From the NCBI GenBank assembly GCA_030645955.1, contig JAUSMR010000138.1, forward strand, positions 1 through 32,951: DNA of 32,951 nucleotides. Direction: 5' to 3'. Source of the stretch: Gallionella sp. (GTDB lineage Bacteria; Pseudomonadota; Gammaproteobacteria; Burkholderiales; Gallionellaceae). Shown piece by piece: positions 1-8,505 of this stretch. The notes beneath the pieces were generated by a model, which searched no databases, had not been told where the DNA came from, and was given only the letters and a program-made list of their open reading frames with translations. The first letter of the stretch is position 1, and each line of letters begins with the position of its first letter. The position numbers were made by a program, and so were the translations under genes.

Positions 1-6
1 GGTGAA

Positions 7-145
7 TTAAGGAACCGCTGATTTATTCACCCAAGCTGTCGTTGCGAGCGAAGCGTGGCAATCCAGTGTTTTGATATAAAACGAACTTCTGGATTGCCAC
101 GTCGCTATGCTCCTCGCAATGACGATTTAATCTGCGCTTCCTTAA
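7..145. repeat. MITE-like inverted-repeat element, copy 1
   Basis: An approximately 139-bp element begins TTAAGGAACCGCTGATTTA and ends with the approximate reverse complement of that sequence. It also has a nested inner palindrome, in which GCGTGGCAATCCAG pairs with CTGGATTGCCACG. A second copy at 11060-11196 has the same outer ends and the same inner palindrome, with scattered substitutions. There is no reading frame inside. Non-autonomous palindromic elements of this shape are usually moved by a transposase encoded elsewhere. No clear target-site duplication can be seen. Confidence 0.8.
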
Positions 146-146
146 C

Positions 147-187
147 GTGCATTCCATGCACCAATGGCACTGGTGCATGGAATGCAC
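147..187. repeat. Perfect 17-bp stem hairpin
   Basis: GTGCATTCCATGCACCA at 147-163 is exactly complementary to 171-187, with a 7-nt loop. It lies between the repeat element and the 3' end of the minus-strand transporter gene (stop at 222). It could act as a factor-independent 3' end for that gene, but no T-run follows on the minus strand, so it is recorded only as a hairpin. It is not obviously part of the neighbouring element. Confidence 0.6.
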
Positions 188-221
188 CCTGCATGGTTAT
201 TGCTGCTTCGTCACGAACGGG

Positions 222-842
222 TTAAGCCGGCGTTTTCCTGAGTTCTGTAATAGCTCCGCGCAATACGGATAGCGCTGAACGCAGAAACAGCGCGGCAAGC
301 GCCAGGCCAACCAGGATGTCCGGCCAACCCGAACGGGCAAGCCATACCCCCGCAGAAGCGAACAACACCGAGATATTCGCAATGATATCGTTGCGAGAAC
401 ACAACCAGACCGAACTCATATTGATGTCATCGGTCCGGTGCCGCCAGAGCAGATAAAAACATGCGCCATTCGCGGCAAGCGCCAGCAAGCCAATTACGCC
501 GATAACCTCGAACACCGGAACATGCGGATAAATGATCCTGTAAATCGCCTGCCCAAGAACGAAAAATCCAAAGGCCGCCATGATGACGCCTTTGAACAAG
601 GCTGCCTTGGCTTTCATTCTCGCGCCGCGCGCGACAACGTAGATACTGAAGCCGTATACCAGTGCATCGCCAAGCATATCCAGCGAATCAGCCAACAGCG
701 AAACAGAGCCGCTGATCAGCCCCGCCGCAAGCTCAACCAGAAACATGACTGCATTGATAGCCAGCACTATCTTGAGCGTTGAGCTTTGGCGATTGCGAAG
801 CGCCTCGATTTCACATGCTTTGTCGTTGCAACAGTCGGCCAT
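222..842 (-). CDS. Short CDF-family cation efflux protein
   Basis: This 206-residue membrane protein resembles cation diffusion facilitators, which exchange Zn2+, Co2+, Cd2+ or similar divalent cations for protons across the inner membrane. The N-terminus has a Cys-rich metal-binding look (residues 2-9, ADCCNDKA). Five or six hydrophobic segments follow. Segment 2 carries the acidic signature LADSLDMLGDAL, and segment 5 carries SRNDIIANI where CDF proteins usually have HxxxD. There is no C-terminal cytoplasmic ferredoxin-like domain, so it is shorter than the roughly 300-residue standard form. An AGGA ribosome-binding site sits seven bases before the ATG. The substrate cannot be told from the sequence. 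The neighbouring PPOX gene is on the same strand 49 bases upstream, so co-transcription is possible. Confidence 0.82.
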   Translation of the reverse strand: MADCCNDKACEIEALRNRQSSTLKIVLAINAVMFLVELAAGLISGSVSLLADSLDMLGDALVYGFSIYVVARGARMKAKAALFKGVIMAAFGFFVLGQAIYRIIYPHVPVFEVIGVIGLLALAANGACFYLLWRHRTDDINMSSVWLCSRNDIIANISVLFASAGVWLARSGWPDILVGLALAALFLRSALSVLRGAITELRKTPA

Positions 843-890
843 TATTTATCCTGAAAAATGCTGAAAATTAGAATCGTGAGCAAGAAACAA

Positions 891-1448
891 TCAAAGGTTT
901 TTCGCAACGATGTTCGTCGGTATCTGGTCAATGCTGGCCTGGTTTTTATCTTCCCAGTATTTATTCAGACCGTCGCTACCCTTTTTGGTTGCCCATTCAT
1001 TTAGCATATCCCGCTCTCCCGCGTATGAGTAACAGGGAACTCCAAATCCGCATGATGTTTGCACCAGGTCAACGTTCAGGTCGAAAATTTGCCGTGCCCC
1101 GGGAATCGGTTCAAACAGTGAATACAGGGTTTCCCACTCGGCGTCATTGTGATGAATCACCCTGGCTTGGCCATACAGGCGAAGAATAAGCGGCGCACCT
1201 TCGAATGCGCAAAACATGATGGTCATTCTCGGATTTTGTTGAACATGGGCGGAAGTTTCATTTCCGCTGCCAGTCAGGTTCAGCCAAACCACGCGGTTGT
1301 TATTCAATACTCGCAGCGTATCCATGCCCTTGGGAGACACACTGATCCGGCTGTCAGATGTAGCCGTTCCAACGAAGAATATCTTTTGCTCCGCGATGAA
1401 TTGCTTGTGCTTATCCGTAATTTCCCTATAAATCTGGCCCATAGTCAT
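891..1448 (-). CDS. Pyridoxamine 5'-phosphate oxidase-related FMN-binding protein
   Basis: This 185-residue protein has the split-barrel flavin-binding look of the PPOX superfamily. Signs are an early FVGTA strand, [29 protein letters not shown] and a short strand with a cluster of aliphatic residues ([12 protein letters not shown]). Members bind FMN or F420 and reduce diverse substrates, so the actual reaction is unknown. Two in-frame ATGs lie six bases apart. The ribosome-binding-like GGGA fits better with the second one (start at 1442), so the real protein may be two residues shorter. It reads in the same direction as the downstream transporter gene. No cofactor-discriminating residues could be assigned. 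Confidence 0.8.
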   Translation of the reverse strand: MTMGQIYREITDKHKQFIAEQKIFFVGTATSDSRISVSPKGMDTLRVLNNNRVVWLNLTGSGNETSAHVQQNPRMTIMFCAFEGAPLILRLYGQARVIHHNDAEWETLYSLFEPIPGARQIFDLNVDLVQTSCGFGVPCYSYAGERDMLNEWATKKGSDGLNKYWEDKNQASIDQIPTNIVAKNL

Positions 1449-1624
1449 TCCCGTTAGTAAAGTTTATACAGAACCTGCCGGCGTGCGCTGCTGAAAATTA
1501 CATTCGAAACCGTCTTGAAGAAGCATTTTATCCATTCAATCTGACACGCGCAGTGAAATATTTCGGTAAAATGTGCGGCTGCGAGCTAATTGTGGCGAGC
1601 GCTTCGTTAAGGCGATTATCAATT

Positions 1625-2791
1625 ATGAAAATACACGAATATCAAGGGAAGGAACTCCTGCGTCAGTTTGGCGTGCCCACGCCGCGCGGTATGGCATGCT
1701 TCAGCGTCGATGAGGCGGTGTCCGCTGCGAAACAATTGGGCGGCAATGTCTGGGTGGTGAAGGCGCAGATACATGCCGGCGGGCGCGGCAAGGGAGGCGG
1801 GGTAAAAGTGGCGAAGTCGCCGGACCAGGTGCGCGAATATGCGAACCAGATTCTGGGCATGCAACTGGTGACGCACCAGACCGGCCCCGAAGGACAGAAG
1901 GTCAGGCGTTTGCTGATTGAGGAAGGCGCGCAGATCGTCAAGGAATATTACATCGGCATGGTGATAGACCGCAGCACACAGCGCGTGGCGCTGATGGCGA
2001 GCAGCGAGGGCGGCATGGATATCGAGGAAGTCGCCGCGCACACGCCGGAAAAAATCCACAAGGTATGGATCGACCCGGTGGCGGGATTGACCGATGCCGA
2101 ATCGGACGATGTGTCGCGCAAGATTGGCATTCCCGAAGCGGCGCTACCTGAAGCGCGCGCCTGCCTGCAAGGCTTGTATCGCGCCTTCGTGGAAAAGGAT
2201 GCGATGTTGGCGGAAATTAATCCGCTGGTGCTGACAGCGGATAACCGCGTGCGGGCGCTGGACGCGAAATTCAATTTCGACAGCAATGCGTTGTACCGTC
2301 GCCCGGAAATCGTCGCAATGCGCGATTTGGATGAAGAAGATCCCGCCGAAGTCGAGGCCTCGAAATTCGACCTCAGCTACATCTCGCTAGACGGCGATAT
2401 CGGCTGCCTGGTGAATGGTGCGGGACTGGCGATGGCAACCATGGACATCATCAAACTGTACGGCGGCAGTCCGGCGAACTTCCTTGATGTGGGCGGCGGA
2501 GCCAGCAAGGAGAAAGTCACCGAAGCGTTCAAGCTGATGCTGAAGAATCCCAAACTCAAGGCCATCCTCGTGAATATCTTCGGCGGCATCATGAAGTGTG
2601 ACGTGATCGCCGAAGGCGTGGTGGCGGCGGCGCGCGAGGTGCACCTGAGCGTGCCACTGGTGGTGCGTCTGGAGGGAACGAACGTGGAACTCGGCAAGAA
2701 GATTCTGGCTGAATCCGGCCTGCCGATCATTTCCGGCAACGATATGGCAGAGGCGGCCCAGAAGGTCGTTGCCGCAGCGAAGGGAAAATAA
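1625..2791 (+). CDS. sucC: Succinate-CoA ligase (ADP-forming) subunit beta
   Basis: This is the beta subunit of succinyl-CoA synthetase, which interconverts succinyl-CoA and succinate with substrate-level phosphorylation in the TCA cycle. It is 388 residues, the same length as the E. coli protein. The N-terminal ATP-grasp domain begins [18 protein letters not shown], with the nucleotide-binding stretch [18 protein letters not shown]. Metal and nucleotide contacts appear in AEINPLVL. The C-terminal ligase domain contains FLDVGGGAS and [10 protein letters not shown], which contacts the phosphohistidine loop of the partner. The ATG at 1625 was chosen because it matches the family start. The longer in-frame extension to 1553 has no family support. 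Its stop overlaps the sucD start by one base (TAATG), which indicates translational coupling. Confidence 0.97.
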   Translation: MKIHEYQGKELLRQFGVPTPRGMACFSVDEAVSAAKQLGGNVWVVKAQIHAGGRGKGGGVKVAKSPDQVREYANQILGMQLVTHQTGPEGQKVRRLLIEEGAQIVKEYYIGMVIDRSTQRVALMASSEGGMDIEEVAAHTPEKIHKVWIDPVAGLTDAESDDVSRKIGIPEAALPEARACLQGLYRAFVEKDAMLAEINPLVLTADNRVRALDAKFNFDSNALYRRPEIVAMRDLDEEDPAEVEASKFDLSYISLDGDIGCLVNGAGLAMATMDIIKLYGGSPANFLDVGGGASKEKVTEAFKLMLKNPKLKAILVNIFGGIMKCDVIAEGVVAAAREVHLSVPLVVRLEGTNVELGKKILAESGLPIISGNDMAEAAQKVVAAAKGK

Positions 2792-3672
2792 TGTCTATTC
2801 TGATCAACAAAAACACAAGAGTAATGACCCAGGGCATGACCGGCAAGGTTGGTCAATTTCATACCACGCACTGCAAGGCTTACGCGAATGGGGCGAACTG
2901 CTTCGTCGCAGGTGTTACGCCGGGCAAGGCTGGGCAAAGCTACGAAGGCATCCCGATATATAACAGCGTGATGGATGCCAAGGCGCAAACCGGCGCGACG
3001 GTGTCGGTGATTTACGTGCCGCCCGGTTATGCGGCTGCTGCGATTGACGAGGCGGTCGAAGCCGACCTGGACCTGGTGATCTGCATCACCGAGGGTATTC
3101 CGGTACATGACATGCTGAAAACGCGCTACAGGATGCAAGGCAAGCGCACGATTCTGATCGGGCCAAATTGTCCCGGGCTGATTACGCCGGACGAGATCAA
3201 GATCGGCATCATGCCGGGGCACATTCACAAGAAGGGGCGCATCGGCGTGGTGTCGCGCTCCGGCACGCTGACTTACGAGGCGGTCGGGCAACTCTCCGCG
3301 CTGGGCATGGGCCAGTCATCCTGCGTGGGTATCGGCGGCGATCCGATCAATGGCACGAAGCATATCGATGTGATGAAGCTGTTCAACGACGACCCGGATA
3401 CCGACGCGGTTATCATGGTCGGCGAGATCGGCGGCAGCGACGAGGAAGAATGCGCGCGCTGGATAAAGGACAACATGAAAAAACCGGTAGTCGGTTTCAT
3501 TGCCGGCGTTACCGCGCCTGAAGGCAAGCGCATGGGACATGCCGGTGCGATCATTTCCGGCGGGCAAGGCGGCGCGGAAGACAAGCTGGCCGTGATGGAA
3601 GAATGCGGCATCCATATCACGCGCAATCCGGCGGAAATGGGTAAAGTAATGCAGAAAGTACTGAAGGGTTAA
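2791..3672 (+). CDS. sucD: Succinate-CoA ligase subunit alpha
   Basis: This 293-residue alpha subunit binds CoA and carries the phosphorylated histidine of succinyl-CoA synthetase. The N-terminal Rossmann CoA-binding domain shows [14 protein letters not shown] and [10 protein letters not shown]. The middle contains [10 protein letters not shown] and [10 protein letters not shown]. The phospho-histidine lies in [15 protein letters not shown], at about residue 250. The length is normal for the family. It starts on the last base of the sucC stop codon, so the two subunits are made as a coupled pair. No other TCA-cycle genes flank the pair, so this is a free-standing sucCD unit. Confidence 0.97.
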   Translation: MSILINKNTRVMTQGMTGKVGQFHTTHCKAYANGANCFVAGVTPGKAGQSYEGIPIYNSVMDAKAQTGATVSVIYVPPGYAAAAIDEAVEADLDLVICITEGIPVHDMLKTRYRMQGKRTILIGPNCPGLITPDEIKIGIMPGHIHKKGRIGVVSRSGTLTYEAVGQLSALGMGQSSCVGIGGDPINGTKHIDVMKLFNDDPDTDAVIMVGEIGGSDEEECARWIKDNMKKPVVGFIAGVTAPEGKRMGHAGAIISGGQGGAEDKLAVMEECGIHITRNPAEMGKVMQKVLKG

Positions 3673-3979
3673 GCAGTGCTGTAAATCCAGGGCAAGCAGC
3701 GACAAAATTGATGTCGAAGCATAATCCAGGCTGCTTGCCCTGGTGCAATTGAAAGTTGGTCAAGGTAGTAGCTTCTTCTGGGAGCGCGGGCATCTTGCCC
3801 GCATCGTAATCCCAACATCACCGTCGTTCAAAACGTGTGTGGCATCTAAACTTGCGGGCAATACGCAAAACTCTTGTCTTGGCACCGGGATGCCCGCGCT
3901 TCAAAAGAATCGTTGGTGGCAGAGCGGGCACCACAAGCATTTGATCTGCCATGTTATTTTTCTGCGCACGCGGAAAGCC
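3673..3979. other. Gene-free spacer with palindromic repeats
   Basis: No convincing gene is seen between sucD and the helicase promoter. The spacer holds an inverted repeat with 13-bp arms at 3687-3699 (CCAGGGCAAGCAG) and 3731-3743, separated by 31 bases. It also holds a short hairpin GCGGGCA-TCT-TGCCCGC near 3786-3802. A related GGCATCTTGCC sequence recurs near 24839. The first inverted repeat could mark the end of the sucCD transcript, but it has no T-run. Confidence 0.55.
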
Positions 3980-4008
3980 GGTCAAGCTCCGCTGCAATTC
4001 GGTATAAT
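3980..4008 (+). promoter_or_regulatory. Candidate sigma-70 promoter for the RhlE helicase
   Basis: A perfect TATAAT at 4003-4008 is preceded, with a 17-base spacer, by GGTCAA at 3980-3985, a weak -35 match. Transcription would begin near 4015, only about three bases before the ATG at 4018. That makes the message leaderless, or nearly so, for that start, and it rules out the longer open frame that reaches back to 3874. Confidence 0.6.
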
Positions 4009-4017
4009 GCCAAACTT

Positions 4018-5397
4018 ATGGCAGATACCGCAGCAGATAAAATCATGTTTTCATCCCTCAACCTCGACCCGCAGATTCTGAAGGCCATTGAGGAAGAAGG
4101 CTACACAGAACCGACACCCATTCAGGCACAGGCCATTCCGCAAATTCTGGCAGGCCGCGACCTGATGGCAATGGCACAGACCGGCACCGGCAAGACGGCG
4201 GCATTCACGCTGCCGCTGTTGCAGCGCCTGCTGCCGCATGCCAGCAATAGCGCCTCCCCTGCTCGCCACCCGATACGCGCGCTGATCCTGGCTCCGACGC
4301 GGGAGCTGGCGATACAGGTCGAAAAAAGCGTGGAAACCTACTCGAAGCATGTGCCGCTGCGCTCCACCGTGGTATTCGGCGGCGTCGACATCAGAACGCA
4401 GAAGCCCGAGCTGGCGAAAGGTGTGGAAATTCTGGTGGCAACCCCCGGTCGCCTGCTGGATCACGTCGAAAGCCGCAACCTGTTACTCAATCAGGTGCAA
4501 ATACTGATTCTGGACGAGGCGGACCGCATGCTGGACATGGGCTTCATGCCCGACCTCAAACGCATCCTCACGCTGCTGCCAAAACAACGCCAGACACTGC
4601 TGTTCTCGGCCACGTTCTCCGACGACATCAAAAAGCTCGCGCAGGATTTCCTTCTCAACCCCGTCACTGTCGAAGCGGAACGCCGCAACACGGCGGCAGA
4701 AAACGTCACGCAATCCGTTCTGATGGTAGACCATGACAACAAATTCAGCGTGCTGGCCGATCTTCTTCGTTCACGCGGGCTTGGTAGTCAGGCGCTGGTC
4801 TTTACCCGTACCAAGCTGACTGCGGCGCGGTTGGCGCGCAAGCTGGATCGCGAGGGCATCCCCGCCGATGCCATCCACGGCGACAAGACCCAGTTGGAAC
4901 GTATCAAGGCACTGGATGCTTTCAAGGAAGGCAAGATAACCGCACTGGTGGCAACCGACGTTGCCGCACGCGGGCTGGATATCGACCAGTTGCCGCTGGT
5001 GGTCAATTACGAACTCCCGACCAGCGCCGAGGACTACGTCCACCGCATCGGACGCACCGGTCGCGCTGGCGCCAGCGGCGAAGCGATATCGCTGGTGGAT
5101 GGTGAAGAAGAACGGCGGCTCGTGGAAATCGAGAAGCTGCTCAAACGCGAATTTCCGCGCGAACGGGCGGCCGTTTCGCCGGCACCACCTGCACCGCGTG
5201 CAGCCCCAAGCCACCACCGTCCTGCCAGGCCATCCACACCGTCACACGTTAAAAAACCAGCGGCGGATGACTGGTTCATGAAGCCGTACGAGCCTTCCCA
5301 GGCCGCCTCAAAAATTGAGGACCTGCCCTCCCCCAACCAGGACAAACCAAAAAAGCAAATCGGTGCGCTGTTGAAAAGGCCGCCAGTTAAACACTAA
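4018..5397 (+). CDS. rhlE: DEAD-box ATP-dependent RNA helicase, RhlE type
   Basis: This 459-residue helicase unwinds RNA duplexes with ATP, typically in ribosome assembly and RNA decay. Motifs in order are the Q motif [13 protein letters not shown] (about 29-41), Walker A AQTGTGKT (53-60), PTRELA, TPGR, DEAD (166-169), SAT, a [12 protein letters not shown] stretch and HRIGRTGR (342-349). A basic, proline-rich tail of about 90 residues follows, ending in a lysine-rich segment, as is common in RhlE proteins. Two starts are possible. ATG 4018 lies just after the likely transcription start, while ATG 4045 ([12 protein letters not shown]) matches the usual RhlE N-terminus. Neither has a clear ribosome-binding site. 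The gene stands alone on this strand. Confidence 0.93.
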   Translation: MADTAADKIMFSSLNLDPQILKAIEEEGYTEPTPIQAQAIPQILAGRDLMAMAQTGTGKTAAFTLPLLQRLLPHASNSASPARHPIRALILAPTRELAIQVEKSVETYSKHVPLRSTVVFGGVDIRTQKPELAKGVEILVATPGRLLDHVESRNLLLNQVQILILDEADRMLDMGFMPDLKRILTLLPKQRQTLLFSATFSDDIKKLAQDFLLNPVTVEAERRNTAAENVTQSVLMVDHDNKFSVLADLLRSRGLGSQALVFTRTKLTAARLARKLDREGIPADAIHGDKTQLERIKALDAFKEGKITALVATDVAARGLDIDQLPLVVNYELPTSAEDYVHRIGRTGRAGASGEAISLVDGEEERRLVEIEKLLKREFPRERAAVSPAPPAPRAAPSHHRPARPSTPSHVKKPAADDWFMKPYEPSQAASKIEDLPSPNQDKPKKQIGALLKRPPVKH

Positions 5398-5405
5398 TTT
5401 TTCTG

Positions 5406-5428
5406 CCGCAAATACCATTTATTTGCGG
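5406..5428 (+). terminator. Possible 3' hairpin after rhlE
   Basis: CCGCAAATA and TATTTGCGG form a 9-bp perfect stem with a 5-base loop, beginning nine bases after the rhlE stop codon. No T-run follows on the plus strand, so intrinsic termination is uncertain. The position directly behind the gene favours a 3'-end role. Confidence 0.45.
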
Positions 5429-5484
5429 TAATGCTTCCAAATAAAGAGTGTATTTGCTTCACTATTCATCCTGAAAAAAGCGAA

Positions 5485-5506
5485 CGTAGGGCGGGTCACA
5501 CCCGCC
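5485..5506. repeat. 22-bp dispersed repeat, copy 1
   Basis: This stretch starts CGTAGGGCGGGTCACACC and is self-complementary around GGCGGGT and ACCCGCC. An identical 22-base copy in inverse orientation occurs at 29079-29100. Short palindromes of this family are scattered in spacers of many betaproteobacterial genomes. The spacer 5398-5654 otherwise shows nothing. Confidence 0.75.
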
Positions 5507-5654
5507 GTGTTTAACAGGCATACGGCGGGTTGGCTCTGCATAGCCATCGGCTAAACTGGCAAACAACGCCAGCAAGCCGCTGGTTAACCCACCCTGCACT
5601 CACTGTTGCACTTCGAACTTGAATCCGCCATCCGTTGATATTGAAGGAGCCAAC

Positions 5655-6728
5655 ATGTTGCGCAATTTCAAGCTGATTCTGGTTGCTCTCTTTACTGTCG
5701 GACTGCAGACAGCAGCGTTCGCTGAAGCTTCTACTGTGTTGCCATGCCAGAACGATGACCGGAAATGTGCTGCCGAGTTGCGCTCGCAAAGCCCGATAAA
5801 GAAAATGTCGTATTGGGAATCCGCGTTCAAAAAACCCGTTGAAAAAAGGGTAGGCAGTGCGCCGGACGAATTGGTGGCTTACCTGATTCTCGACAACATC
5901 GCTGGCGGATTCCCGAACAAACCGCAAGCAGTAGCGATCCCGGATGATTTCCTCAAAGACGTTAGCGATGCGATTGCTGAATTGCCCGGGCAAGTAAAGC
6001 AACTTATGGCAAAAAAACTGGCGGGCATCTACTTTGTAAAAGACCTGGGCGGAACCGGATATACCGATTTTATTGATAAGGGCATCTTCGGCCCAAGCGC
6101 CGGGTTTATCGTGCTGGATATCGACGTGCTGTCGAAAAGCACGGCCAATGCCTGGGCCACATGGAAAGAACGCACGCCATTTATTGCGAATCCCCGATAC
6201 CGTCTGGATGCCACAATCGAAGCCAGCGGGCAGGATAACCGCAAGAACGCAATCCAATATATTCTGCTGCACGAACTGGGACATATCCTTTCATTGGGCG
6301 AAAAAATCCACCCTCAATGGGGACAACCAAAAAATAAAATCTCTTTAGAACATTATCCGTTTGCCAGACTTTCCTGGGAAACCGGAAATCAAAACGACAG
6401 TCGTTACATCAGCCGGTTCGAAACGCAATTCCCGCTACGGAAAAATATCGTGTATTACTTCGGCGCAAAATTAAATGGCGACCAGATGATCAATGTTTAT
6501 GACCAGCTCGAAGATACCAATTTTCCAACGCTCTATGCGGCCACCAGCCCAAGTGACGATTTTGCGGAATCGTTTGTAAGCTACGTGCACACTGTGCTGC
6601 TGAAGCGCCCACTGGAAATACGCATCTACCACGACGGCCAGATCGCGAAAACCTATAAATCCTGTTGGGAAGAAAAACGGTGCGCTACTAAACGAAAATT
6701 TCTGGAAGAGTTTCTGGAATCGCGCTAG
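5655..6728 (+). CDS. Secreted putative zinc metallopeptidase (HExxH)
   Basis: I do not recognise a named family. The 357-residue product begins with a signal peptide (MLRNFKLILVALFTVGLQ, with likely cleavage after AFA near residue 23). It contains a zincin motif ILLHELGHILSLGEK with H206, E207 and H210, so a zinc-dependent peptidase acting in the periplasm or outside the cell is plausible. A third ligand is not certain; another His follows at IHPQW. An E-S-F motif (FAESFVSYVHTVLLKRP) near the C-terminus resembles the end of the catalytic domain in several secreted zincins. ATG 5655 was chosen because GAAGGAG lies six bases before it and it begins the signal peptide. The longer frame from 5619 lacks both. 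Paired cysteines near the N- and C-termini could form disulfides. Confidence 0.7.
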   Translation: MLRNFKLILVALFTVGLQTAAFAEASTVLPCQNDDRKCAAELRSQSPIKKMSYWESAFKKPVEKRVGSAPDELVAYLILDNIAGGFPNKPQAVAIPDDFLKDVSDAIAELPGQVKQLMAKKLAGIYFVKDLGGTGYTDFIDKGIFGPSAGFIVLDIDVLSKSTANAWATWKERTPFIANPRYRLDATIEASGQDNRKNAIQYILLHELGHILSLGEKIHPQWGQPKNKISLEHYPFARLSWETGNQNDSRYISRFETQFPLRKNIVYYFGAKLNGDQMINVYDQLEDTNFPTLYAATSPSDDFAESFVSYVHTVLLKRPLEIRIYHDGQIAKTYKSCWEEKRCATKRKFLEEFLESR

Positions 6729-6782
6729 CACCAATGCTGCTCTCTTAACCGTTCGTGGTGAGCATGTCGAACCACCTGCTAC

Positions 6783-7193
6783 TCACCCACTCTTCTTTAA
6801 TCGCTCGATCTCCCGCCGGTCACGCTTGGTCGGCCTGCCCTTGAAATGGAAAGGCTGCGGCAATGCCTTGTTTTGGGCTGCGATGGTTTCCCGCCGCTGA
6901 CGGCTCTCATCGGTCTCGCGATACAGCTTCTGCGCCACGGGCGCGGAACCGCGTTTATTCGACAGCGCCAGCACATCGACGACAAATTGAACCTGCCCGA
7001 TACGGATGTCCAGCCTGTCTCCCACCGCCACCGCCTTGGCCGGTTTTACGCGCGTCTCGTTGACCAGCACCTTGCCGCACTCGACCGCGTCGGAAGCCAG
7101 GGAGCGCGTCTTGAAAAAACGCGCAGCCCAAAGCCACTTGTCGATGCGGGATTTTTCGGTATCGTCGCCGGGGTTCATTTCAATGTGCAGCAT
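6783..7193 (-). CDS. hslR: Hsp15-like RNA-binding S4-domain protein
   Basis: This 136-residue protein has an N-terminal S4 domain (SRIDKWLWAARFFKTRSLA, then GKVLVNE and VKPAKAVAVGDRLDIR). A basic C-terminal tail follows, ending FHFKGRPTKRDRREIERLKK. This is the Hsp15 architecture. Hsp15 binds 50S subunits that carry a stalled nascent chain and helps recycle them after heat stress. The length matches the family (about 133 residues). A second in-frame Met at residue 6 is an alternative start, and neither has a strong ribosome-binding site. The gene converges with the secreted peptidase gene across a 54-base gap. Confidence 0.88.
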   Translation of the reverse strand: MLHIEMNPGDDTEKSRIDKWLWAARFFKTRSLASDAVECGKVLVNETRVKPAKAVAVGDRLDIRIGQVQFVVDVLALSNKRGSAPVAQKLYRETDESRQRRETIAAQNKALPQPFHFKGRPTKRDRREIERLKKSG

Positions 7194-7283
7194 GGGTTTG
7201 CGAAAAGCTAGTCTGAACGTTTAATGGTGCGCCCGAGGGGATAAATCTGGGCACTGGCAACTTATCTTTCTATTACCACGTGC

Positions 7284-8327
7284 CTAATTTATCCATATTG
7301 ACAGGTCTGCAAACTCACCCACTAGGCGCTTTATGTTGGCGTGACCAATAGCAATACCTACACTAGTCAAAGTAAAGTTCTTCATAGAAGATGATGCCCA
7401 TGTTGAGAACACCTGTTCCATGTATGGCCTAATTGACACGCACTTATTAATCACTTCCTCATCGCTCATCAATCCTTGATCGAACAAGGCGATTATTTTG
7501 GTCCTATCCTCTTGACCTATTAGATGGACATCTAAAAGTTTATTCAGGCCGTCCTTATTTGTGGCTTTAACTTGGTATTTGGTCAAATCATTGAGACATG
7601 GCAGAAAGAAACGTTGATCGAGACCAACCGATATTTCTTTTTGAGATACCTCTACGGCGTCAAAACCCTTTAGGAACATGCCTTGATAGTGAATTTTCAT
7701 CACTTGTACGAGTCCGACCTCACCCATTCCGATAGAGCCACATCCAGAATACTCAAGATGCTGGTAACATGAATCACTCTTGTTCAATTTATCAGCAAAC
7801 GGCAATACATTCCTATCAAAATATTGCCCAAGCATTACATGATTACCAATACCGTGATTCTGCGTGTATTTGAATAGGAAAATTACAGCAAGGACTGCTA
7901 ATTGATCATTTGTGAGTTTTGGTGCTGTGCTTAGCGACTCATTGAGGACGATTTGAAGTATGTCACGTTGCTCATGCTTGCTTCTGTCCACTAACAAGTC
8001 AACAAGCAGTGAACCGAGGTCTTTATCGCCAGTGCTTGCATATTCTTGCTGAACGGTGAAGAGCGCACGCTGGAAGGCTGGGTCTTCTGCTTTTGAAAAT
8101 CCTGATGGATTTTCAGACTGCAATTTTTTTAGGAAATCTTCAGTGATTTCTGCAGCCCTCGCGCCAGCAATTTCATGAGCCTTTCCGACAAGCTCATAGA
8201 AGTTGGCGCGAAAAACATCTAAAGCAACTTGTTTTACATCGGAGTATGAAAGTCCTTGATGGACAACAATTTCATTAGCCTGAATGTTGGTTGAGTTATC
8301 ACCTGATTGCTGATCTTGCTTACTCAT
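7284..8327 (-). CDS. LPO_1073/Vpar_1526-like protein with N-terminal NSTNIQ tag
   Basis: This 347-residue, mostly alpha-helical, soluble-looking protein resembles the family NCBI calls LPO_1073/Vpar_1526, whose function is not established. It opens with a polar tag, SGDNSTNIQ at residues 8-16, followed by a conserved helix GLSYSDVKQVALDVFRANF. A long helical region (about 30-190) follows, then a C-terminal part with no motif I recognise. No catalytic residues are evident. The ATG at 8327 was chosen because it overlaps the end of the upstream small membrane gene (ATGAGTAA). An upstream extension to 8435 would run through that gene in another frame. The small partner carries the same NSTNIQ sequence at its C-terminus. 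The pair is AT-richer than its neighbours, which suggests acquisition. See the findings for a signalling hypothesis. Confidence 0.72.
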   Translation of the reverse strand: MSKQDQQSGDNSTNIQANEIVVHQGLSYSDVKQVALDVFRANFYELVGKAHEIAGARAAEITEDFLKKLQSENPSGFSKAEDPAFQRALFTVQQEYASTGDKDLGSLLVDLLVDRSKHEQRDILQIVLNESLSTAPKLTNDQLAVLAVIFLFKYTQNHGIGNHVMLGQYFDRNVLPFADKLNKSDSCYQHLEYSGCGSIGMGEVGLVQVMKIHYQGMFLKGFDAVEVSQKEISVGLDQRFFLPCLNDLTKYQVKATNKDGLNKLLDVHLIGQEDRTKIIALFDQGLMSDEEVINKCVSIRPYMEQVFSTWASSSMKNFTLTSVGIAIGHANIKRLVGEFADLSIWIN

Positions 8328-8505
8328 CGGTATTCTTGGACTTGATCGAGACGTTTCCGCCAACTTGAATGTTAGTAGAGTTGCTGCCGCTTTTTTGAAC
8401 TTGCTTATTGCTCTTGGCGCTAAAAAACCAACCAAGAATCGCTAATGGAACAGCTATTGCTATTCCGCCGAATAGCCATTCTTTATTACTTATTATCCAG
8501 TTCAT
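8320..8505 (-). CDS. 61-residue membrane protein with C-terminal NSTNIQ tag
   Basis: This tiny protein has one strong transmembrane helix (about residues 10-28, LFGGIAIAVPLAILGWFF), a short basic linker, and a C-terminal tag, SGSNSTNIQVGGNVSI, at about 39-54. The tag repeats the NSTNIQ found near the N-terminus of the downstream protein. It also contains IQVG, the core tetrad of RHIM-type amyloid motifs. A strong AGGAG ribosome-binding site lies about seven bases before the ATG at 8505, which argues against the longer frame from 8589. Its stop overlaps the next start by eight bases, so the two are translationally coupled. Function is unknown; a membrane-acting effector or anchor recruited through the tag is the working inference. 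Confidence 0.75.
   Translation of the reverse strand: MNWIISNKEWLFGGIAIAVPLAILGWFFSAKSNKQVQKSGSNSTNIQVGGNVSIKSKNTDE

Noticed and set aside
7..145. CRISPR repeat or tRNA-like structure at the window start
   Set aside because: Only one palindromic unit is present here and the second copy is 11 kb away. No spacer-repeat periodicity exists anywhere in the window.
1553..1624. Upstream in-frame extension of sucC
   Set aside because: It adds 24 residues with no family match. ATG 1625 gives the normal 388-residue protein.
2377..3291. 304-residue minus-strand open frame across sucC-sucD
   Set aside because: Shadow of the two succinate-CoA ligase genes; crosses their junction and has no motifs.
3743..4081. 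112-residue open frame between sucD and the helicase
   Set aside because: Runs through palindromic repeats and the helicase promoter, has no recognisable protein features, and overlaps the true helicase start.
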